Shown piece after piece: positions 59,292 through 64,000 of a DNA stretch of 64,000 bases (position 1 is its first letter; every line of letters begins with the position of its first letter). Location of the stretch: contig NZ_DASUVO010000089.1 in assembly GCF_036378875.1 (NCBI RefSeq), positions 31,363 to 95,362 of the forward strand, in the 5' to 3' direction. The translations under genes and the position numbers were made by a program. The notes beneath the pieces were generated by a model. It ran no database searches. It saw only the letters and a list, made by a program, of their open reading frames with translations, and had not been told where the DNA came from. The DNA is from Actinophytocola sp036378875. Its GTDB lineage: Bacteria > Actinomycetota > Actinomycetes > Mycobacteriales > Pseudonocardiaceae.

Positions 59292-61087
59292 CCGCTGCCC
59301 TGAATGCGGCGCGGCTCGCGTTCGTCGCCCGCCCGCCGGCCGTGGTGGGTTTCGTGGTGACCGCCGTGCTCGGTGGCGCGGCGCCCGTCGCGGTCGCCTG
59401 GTTTACCAAGATCGCGCTCGACCGGATCGCGGCGGGCACGCCGACCGGCCTGCTCGGCCTGGCCTTGCTGCTGGCGGCTACGGGGGTCGTGGCGGCATGC
59501 CTGCCGCACGCGGAGCGTTACCTGCGGGCGGAGCTCGACCGTGCCGTCGGCGTGCTCGCGCGGGACCGCCTTTTCGGTGCGCTTGACCGGCTTCGTGGTC
59601 TGGCGAAGCTGGAGGACCCGAAGTTCCACGACCGGCTGCAGCTGGCGGTGGACTCCGGCCGGATCAGCCCGCCGACGGTGCTGGCCGGCGCCGTGGAGCT
59701 GGTCCGGGGCGGACTGACCGTGACCGGCTTCGCCGTGTCCCTGTTCCTGATCAGCCCGGTCGTGACCGCCGTGGTGCTGGCCGGCGGGATACCGGTCGCG
59801 ATCGCCGAGTTCACGTTGGCGCGTAAGCGGGCCAGGATGCTGTGGGAGATCGAGCCGTGGCAGCGGCGGGAGATGTTCTACGCAGGGCTGATGTCCGGCA
59901 CCCGCGCCGCGCACGAGATCCGGCTCTTCGGCCTCGGGCCGTTCTTCCGGGCCAGGATGATCCGGGAGCTGGGGGCGATCAACGTCGCGGGACGGCGGCT
60001 GGACCGGCGGGAGCTGCGGGTGCAGGGCGCGCTCGCCGTGCTGGCCGCGGTGATCGCGGGGAGCGGGCTCGTGTGGGTTGTGCGGGCGGCGGCGACGGGT
60101 GCGGTGAGCATCGGTGACGTGGCCGTGTTCGTCGCCGCGGTCGCCGGGGTCCAGTTCGCCCTGGCCACGGGGGTGGACCAGGCTGCGCAGATCCACCAGG
60201 CGGTGCTGCTGTTCCGGCACTACCTGGCCGTCGTCTCGGTGCGGGCCGACCTACCCACCCCGCCGGACCCCCGGCCGGTTCCCGCGCTGCGGCACGGCAT
60301 CGAGCTGCGTGACGTCTGGTTCCGTTACAGCGACGAGCATCCGTGGGTGCTCCGCGGCGTCACCCTGACCATCCCGGTCGGCAACGCCGTCGCACTGGTG
60401 GGACACAACGGCGCGGGGAAGTCCACGCTCGTGAAGTTGCTCTGCCGGCTGTACGACCCGGACCGTGGCGCGATCCTCTGGGACGGGATCGACCTGCGCG
60501 ACATGGACCCGGACGAGCTGCGGGCCCGGATCGGCGTGGTGTTCCAGGACTATGTCAACTACGACCTGTCGGCCGCGGAGAACATCGCGCTCGGGGACCT
60601 GACCGCGCTGGGCGACGGGTCCCGCCTGCAGGAGGCGGCCGGCCACGCCGGTGTGCACGACACGCTCGCCGCGCTTCCCCGCGGCTACGACACGATGCTC
60701 AGCCGGATGTTCACCGACAGCGCCGACCGCTCCGACCCGAACACGGGCGTGGTGCTCTCCGGCGGTCAGTGGCAGCGAGTGGCGCTCGCCAGGGCGTTCC
60801 TGCGTGCTCGACGAGACCTGCTGATCCTCGACGAGCCCAGCTCCGGCCTCGACGCGGAAGCCGAGCACGACGTGCACACCCGCCTGCGCGAGCATCGGGC
60901 CGGCCGGACGAGTGTGCTGATCTCGCACCGACTCGGCGCAGTCCGCGATGCCGACACGATCGCCGTGCTCGACGGCGGGCGGATCACCGAACTCGGCGAC
61001 CACGCCGCCCTGCTCGCGCTCGGCGGGGTTTACGCGCGGCTCTACCGGCTGCAGAGCAGGGGATACCTGCAGGAGGTCCCAGGATGA
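59288..61087 (+). CDS. ABC exporter, fused membrane and ATPase domains
   Basis: A 599-residue type-IV (exporter) half-transporter. Six helices (about 1-320) precede the ATPase domain, with Walker A VGHNGAGKSTLVKLL, the signature LSGGQWQRVALARAFL and Walker B LLILDEPSSGLD. The H-loop is LISHRLG. No N-terminal C39 peptidase domain is present, so leader removal needs another enzyme, presumably the S26 peptidase that follows. It is expected to export the Cys-rich peptide. It overlaps TlpA and S26 genes (ATGA each). Confidence 0.92.
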   Translation: MTAALNAARLAFVARPPAVVGFVVTAVLGGAAPVAVAWFTKIALDRIAAGTPTGLLGLALLLAATGVVAACLPHAERYLRAELDRAVGVLARDRLFGALDRLRGLAKLEDPKFHDRLQLAVDSGRISPPTVLAGAVELVRGGLTVTGFAVSLFLISPVVTAVVLAGGIPVAIAEFTLARKRARMLWEIEPWQRREMFYAGLMSGTRAAHEIRLFGLGPFFRARMIRELGAINVAGRRLDRRELRVQGALAVLAAVIAGSGLVWVVRAAATGAVSIGDVAVFVAAVAGVQFALATGVDQAAQIHQAVLLFRHYLAVVSVRADLPTPPDPRPVPALRHGIELRDVWFRYSDEHPWVLRGVTLTIPVGNAVALVGHNGAGKSTLVKLLCRLYDPDRGAILWDGIDLRDMDPDELRARIGVVFQDYVNYDLSAAENIALGDLTALGDGSRLQEAAGHAGVHDTLAALPRGYDTMLSRMFTDSADRSDPNTGVVLSGGQWQRVALARAFLRARRDLLILDEPSSGLDAEAEHDVHTRLREHRAGRTSVLISHRLGAVRDADTIAVLDGGRITELGDHAALLALGGVYARLYRLQSRGYLQEVPG

Positions 61088-61512
61088 TGCTCCTGCTGGT
61101 GCTCCTGGGCCTGGGGCTCGCCGCAGCGCTGACGTGGTGCCGGGTCAGAATGGTCTCGGTGACCGTGCGCGGGGACAGCATGGCGCCCACACTGCGGTCC
61201 GGCGACCGGGTCCTGGTACGGCGCAGCCGCCTTCGCAGCGTCACCCCCGGCACCCTCGTGGTGTTCGCCCGCCCACGCACGACCGAACCCGGCTGGATGA
61301 TCAAGCGCGTGATCGCCGTGCCCGGTGACGCGATCCCGCGTGGCGAGGTCCCCACGCTGTGGAGCTATCCGGGAAACCACGTGCCCGCCCGCCGCTTGGT
61401 CGTGCTGGGCGACAACCCTGCCGAGAGCTATGACTCCAGGCACTTCGGCTACGTGAAGGAGGACAGCCTGCTCGGCGTGGTGCGAAGGATCTCCCGCCGG
61501 ACAACGGCCTGA
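61084..61512 (+). CDS. S26-family signal peptidase (small)
   Basis: A 142-residue membrane peptidase. One N-terminal helix (LLLVLLGLGLAAALTWC) is followed by the S26 catalytic Ser32 in VTVRGDSMAPTL. The catalytic Lys74 is in MIKRVIAVPGDAI, and the end motif is LGDNPAESYDSRHFGYV. It is shorter than house-keeping SPases (over 200 aa), which suggests a dedicated function in leader removal of the Cys-rich peptide. It is the last gene of the operon and overlaps the ABC gene by ATGA. Confidence 0.88.
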   Translation: MMLLLVLLGLGLAAALTWCRVRMVSVTVRGDSMAPTLRSGDRVLVRRSRLRSVTPGTLVVFARPRTTEPGWMIKRVIAVPGDAIPRGEVPTLWSYPGNHVPARRLVVLGDNPAESYDSRHFGYVKEDSLLGVVRRISRRTTA

Positions 61513-61571
61513 TCGCGTCGGCCTCTGGCAGCAGGCCGCTGGTGGAGCGCGACCACCTCGATGCTGATCGG

Positions 61572-62519
61572 CTACGAGTTCTGGCTGGAGCGGGACACGT
61601 TGATGCTGGTGGTGCGGTGGGCGCGTTCGATGGCCTGCCCCCAGTAGGTTCCGGCGATCATCAACGCGGCGCCGAGGGTTGCCCACACAGTGAGCCGCTC
61701 GCCGCCGAGGCTGACTCCGATGATGACTGCCCAGATCGGTTCGGTGCCCAGCAGCAGGCTGGCCCGGCTGGCAGAGGTGCCCTGCACGGCCCATGTCTGG
61801 GCCAGGAAGGCGAACACGCTGCAGAACACGGCGAGGTAGACCAGCTGGTACCAGGTCATGGCGCTGCTGTGGGCCAGCTCGGGCAGGTGAGAGATCGCGA
61901 GTGGCAGAAACAGGGCAGTGCCGACGACGGTCTGGATGGTCGTGAGGTGCAACGGATCTACGGGGCGTCCCACGGTGAGCCGGCCGACGAGCGCGACGTG
62001 GCCGGCTCGTATGACGGCGGCGGCGAGCATCAGCGAATCCCCGAGACGGAGTGCGTGTAGTCCTGTGCTCGAGGTGAGCAGCCCGACGGCCAGGACACAC
62101 AGACCCGCCGCGACAAAGAACGCCGTGGGTAGACGGCGGCCCCCACGACGGTCGAGCAGGGGGGTGAACACGATGGTCAGGCTGATGATCAGGCCGGCGT
62201 TGGCGGCGCTGGTGTGCGCCACTCCGTAGGTCTCCAGCGCGAGAACGGCCGCCTGGGTGACGCCAAGGACAGCCCCGCTGCGAACCTCGTCACGGGTCCA
62301 GCGTCGCGGCCGGCGCCGAAGTCCGGCCAAGGCGCCGCACGCGACGGCGGAGATCGCGTATCGGGCGAACAGCACCGCCAGGACCGGGAGCCCGGTGGTG
62401 GCTGTCTTGGCTGACAGATAGCTGGAGCCCCAGATGAGCGCGACAAGGAGTAGCACTGCATCGGTGCGGCGAGTAGCGAACACGCCCTCAGGCTCCACCA
62501 CCAGCACGTTGAAGTACAC
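61572..62519 (-). CDS. EamA-family (DMT) membrane transporter
   Basis: A 315-residue protein with ten helices in two EamA halves. Typical motifs are LLVALIWGSSYLSAKTATTG, TSAANAGLIISLTIVFTPLL and GTSASRASLLLGTEPIWAVI. DMT proteins of this class export amino acids or drug-like metabolites. The GTG at 62519 is preferred (AAGAAG upstream); a TTG two codons earlier is possible. It is divergent from a LysR gene, which is probably its regulator. Confidence 0.87.
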   Translation of the reverse strand: MYFNVLVVEPEGVFATRRTDAVLLLVALIWGSSYLSAKTATTGLPVLAVLFARYAISAVACGALAGLRRRPRRWTRDEVRSGAVLGVTQAAVLALETYGVAHTSAANAGLIISLTIVFTPLLDRRGGRRLPTAFFVAAGLCVLAVGLLTSSTGLHALRLGDSLMLAAAVIRAGHVALVGRLTVGRPVDPLHLTTIQTVVGTALFLPLAISHLPELAHSSAMTWYQLVYLAVFCSVFAFLAQTWAVQGTSASRASLLLGTEPIWAVIIGVSLGGERLTVWATLGAALMIAGTYWGQAIERAHRTTSINVSRSSQNS

Positions 62520-62540
62520 GACCAACTTCTTAATCTATGC

Positions 62541-62555
62541 TGTAGTAGTCCTACA
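62541..62555. promoter_or_regulatory. LysR-type operator between divergent genes
   Basis: TGTAGTAGTCCTACA is a 15-base interrupted dyad (TGTAG/CTACA) in the 44-bp gap between the EamA gene and the LysR gene. LysR proteins usually bind such T...A dyads to control a divergent target. Confidence 0.55.
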
Positions 62556-62563
62556 CTGTCGGG

Positions 62564-63466
62564 GTGGACGAGCGGCAGTTGCGAATTCTGCGGGAGCTGG
62601 GCGAGCTGGGGAGTGTCACCGCAGTCGCAGAGGCGCTCCACGTGACGCCCTCCGCGATCTCCCAGCAGCTGCGACTGCTTCAGCGTTCGATTCCGGTTCC
62701 GCTGACCGAACGCACCGGCCGTCGAGTAGTCCTGACAGACGCCGGGCAGGCCCTGGCGACGGCGGCCGTCGAGGTAGAAACCGCTTTGGCCTGGGCGCGT
62801 CGCGCTGTCACCGACTTCATGGAACAACCGGACGGCGAAGTGTCAGTGGCCGCCTTCCACAGCGCGGCCTCCGTGTTCTGGCCGCTCCTGCTGCGCAGTC
62901 TCGCCAGCCCGGGCCGCCCTCGCGTGACTCTCGCCGACGAAGATGTCGCCCAGGACCGCTTCCCCGCCCTGACCCGTGACTATGATCTTGTGCTCGCTCA
63001 CCGTCTCGATCATGGTCCGCCGTGGCCGCGTTCCGTGATCGCCACCACCCTGCTACACGAACCTCTCGACGTCGCCCTGCCGATGGGCCACCCGCTGGCC
63101 TCCAAGCCGCAACTCTCACCGCAGGACGTCGCCGACGAGCCGTGGATCACCGTCCACGACGGTTACCCCCTCATGGCAATCATCGACGCCATCGCCAGCG
63201 TCGCCAACCGTCGCCTCGACATCGTCCACCGCATCAACGAATTCACGGTGAGCGCCGAGACAGTGGCCGCCGGCGGCGGCCTTGCACTGATGCCGCGTTG
63301 GACAAACCGTCCACACCCCGACGTCGTACTCAAACCGCTCACCGGTGTACAGGCCAGCCGTGACATCGATGTGCTCCACCGGCCCGAACGCACAGCACGA
63401 AAGGCCATTCAAACGGTCCTCGTTGAGCTGCACCGCGCCGCCGCGGTGGTCCAGGACCAAGGGTAG
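62564..63466 (+). CDS. LysR-family transcriptional regulator
   Basis: A 300-residue regulator. The winged helix is RILRELGELGSVTAVAEALH, then VTPSAISQQLRLLQRSI. A periplasmic-binding-protein-like effector domain follows (about 90-290). The GTG start is almost leaderless, eight bases after the dyad. It most likely controls the divergent EamA exporter. Confidence 0.9.
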   Translation: MDERQLRILRELGELGSVTAVAEALHVTPSAISQQLRLLQRSIPVPLTERTGRRVVLTDAGQALATAAVEVETALAWARRAVTDFMEQPDGEVSVAAFHSAASVFWPLLLRSLASPGRPRVTLADEDVAQDRFPALTRDYDLVLAHRLDHGPPWPRSVIATTLLHEPLDVALPMGHPLASKPQLSPQDVADEPWITVHDGYPLMAIIDAIASVANRRLDIVHRINEFTVSAETVAAGGGLALMPRWTNRPHPDVVLKPLTGVQASRDIDVLHRPERTARKAIQTVLVELHRAAAVVQDQG

Positions 63467-63557
63467 GCAGGCCCTTGTATGGCGCGGCGGAACTCATGAA
63501 AGGCAGAGGGTGCACCGTCTTCGAGCGGCAAGCGGGTGCCAGGGACGGACGTTGTCG

Positions 63558-63879
63558 GTGCTGAGGGTGCTTGCCGTGTTGCTGGTGGGACTGGCGGCGG
63601 TGGCTTGTATACCGCAGGATCCGTTCAGCCCGGTCGGTCGAGCCCGGGGAGCACGGGAAGATCAGGATTCTGCAGACCGACTGCGCGCTGGAGGAGGTCG
63701 TCAGTGTCGAGGTCATCGCGGGGAACGATGACCAGAGCCTGGACGACAAGGACACGCGTATCTGGCGCGTTGACTTCAAGCCGCCGGTCAAGGTCCGCGC
63801 CTTCGAAACCGGTGTGGTGCCCGAGGGAGGCGAGGAGCGCGTGCCACGGCGCGAACCTGAGAGCCCGTTCCTGAACTGA
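63558..63879 (+). pseudogene. Small lipoprotein gene with a frameshift
   Basis: The GTG at 63558 opens a lipoprotein signal (LRVLAVLLVGLAAVACIPQD) with lipobox AVAC. Near 63640 this frame loses sense and the next frame continues with GKIRILQTDCALEEVVSVEV, DDQSLDDKDTRIWRVDFKPP and VKVRAFETGVVPEGGEERVP to a stop at 63879. Both halves look like real protein and fit one small surface lipoprotein. The shift may be genuine or a sequencing error. No family is recognised. Confidence 0.5.
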
Positions 63880-63910
63880 TCTTGGTCGGTGTGTCGGGCC
63901 GGTAGGCGGA

Positions 63911-63962
63911 GGAACTCCTGGTAGAGCAGTCGGTGTCGAATCGCCGCTGTACCAGGAGTTCC
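63911..63962. repeat. Inverted repeat at the right end
   Basis: GGAACTCCTGGTA at 63911-63923 pairs perfectly over 13 bp with TACCAGGAGTTCC at 63950-63962, with a 26-base spacer. It may be a terminator of the lipoprotein gene or lie near the end of a mobile element beyond the window; the sequence stops too soon to decide. Confidence 0.5.
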
Positions 63963-64000
63963 GTTGCTATCGTGCCGTATCGAAGCCGCTGGCGTGGCCT

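Noticed and set aside
63911..64000. Possible insertion-sequence end
   Set aside because: One inverted repeat and fewer than 40 following bases give no transposase evidence or target duplication.

Overview
The window is high-GC DNA with GTG starts, purine-rich ribosome binding sites and many ATGA/TGATG gene overlaps. It carries AfsR/SARP-type regulators with TPR domains, MHS-family transporters, secreted beta-trefoil and cellulose-binding proteins, and a CebR-type operator. This points to a soil actinomycete, probably of the Pseudonocardiales or Streptomycetales. The family assignment is inference; no rRNA or tRNA gene was seen.

Layout. Positions 1-3136 are the end of a contractile injection (phage-tail-like) locus: baseplate protein, tail protein I and a membrane zinc-ribbon protein. 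Positions 3.2-8.4 kb hold a methyltransferase with a MerR/SoxR-like operator, an ArsR-VOC-DUF3052 operon whose last gene is broken, an unknown gene, a secreted ricin-type lectin, and remnants of GNAT, MMPL and WD40 genes. Positions 8.4-12.0 kb hold an AfsR-like regulator divergent from a small secreted protein. Positions 12.1-18.3 kb hold a symporter, a glycosyltransferase, a barrel-fold hydrolase-like protein, a metallo-hydrolase, and an NCS1 permease followed by an agmatinase stub. Positions 18.6-28.2 kb are a plant-polysaccharide region: LacI regulator, decayed GH51 arabinofuranosidase, sugar ABC importer, feruloyl-esterase-like protein with CBM13, and a GH9 cellulase with a CebR box. Positions 28.4-41.3 kb hold a broken secreted protein, a DUF574 methyltransferase, a DinB protein, a MacAB-like export operon with a lipoprotein, a serine hydrolase, an alpha/beta hydrolase, a two-component system and two more pseudogenes. 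Positions 41.3-51.4 kb are two divergent catabolic operons. One has a TetR regulator, aminotransferase, SDR, PxpCBA-like subunits and a symporter. The other has an RraA-like protein, 2-hydroxyacid dehydrogenase, SDR and idonate-type dehydrogenase. They share a repeated operator-like motif. Positions 51.5-61.5 kb hold a subtilisin-fold protein without its catalytic residues, an HTH/NB-ARC/TPR regulator, and a divergent operon for a 10-cysteine peptide with MauE, a TlpA/MauD-like redoxin, an ABC exporter and an S26 peptidase. Positions 61.6-64 kb hold an EamA transporter divergent from a LysR regulator, and a frameshifted lipoprotein.

The strongest candidate for an undescribed system is the Cys-rich peptide operon (57.85-61.51 kb). 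It combines a short leader-plus-core precursor, a membrane redox pair, an exporter and a signal peptidase. A strong hairpin separates the precursor gene from the maturation genes, and three 10-bp direct repeats lie in the promoter region. The neighbouring pseudo-subtilisin, with a translationally coupled 45-aa ORF, is the second. The third theme is gene decay: about nine broken genes in 64 kb, several with multiple internal deletions, next to long intact genes.
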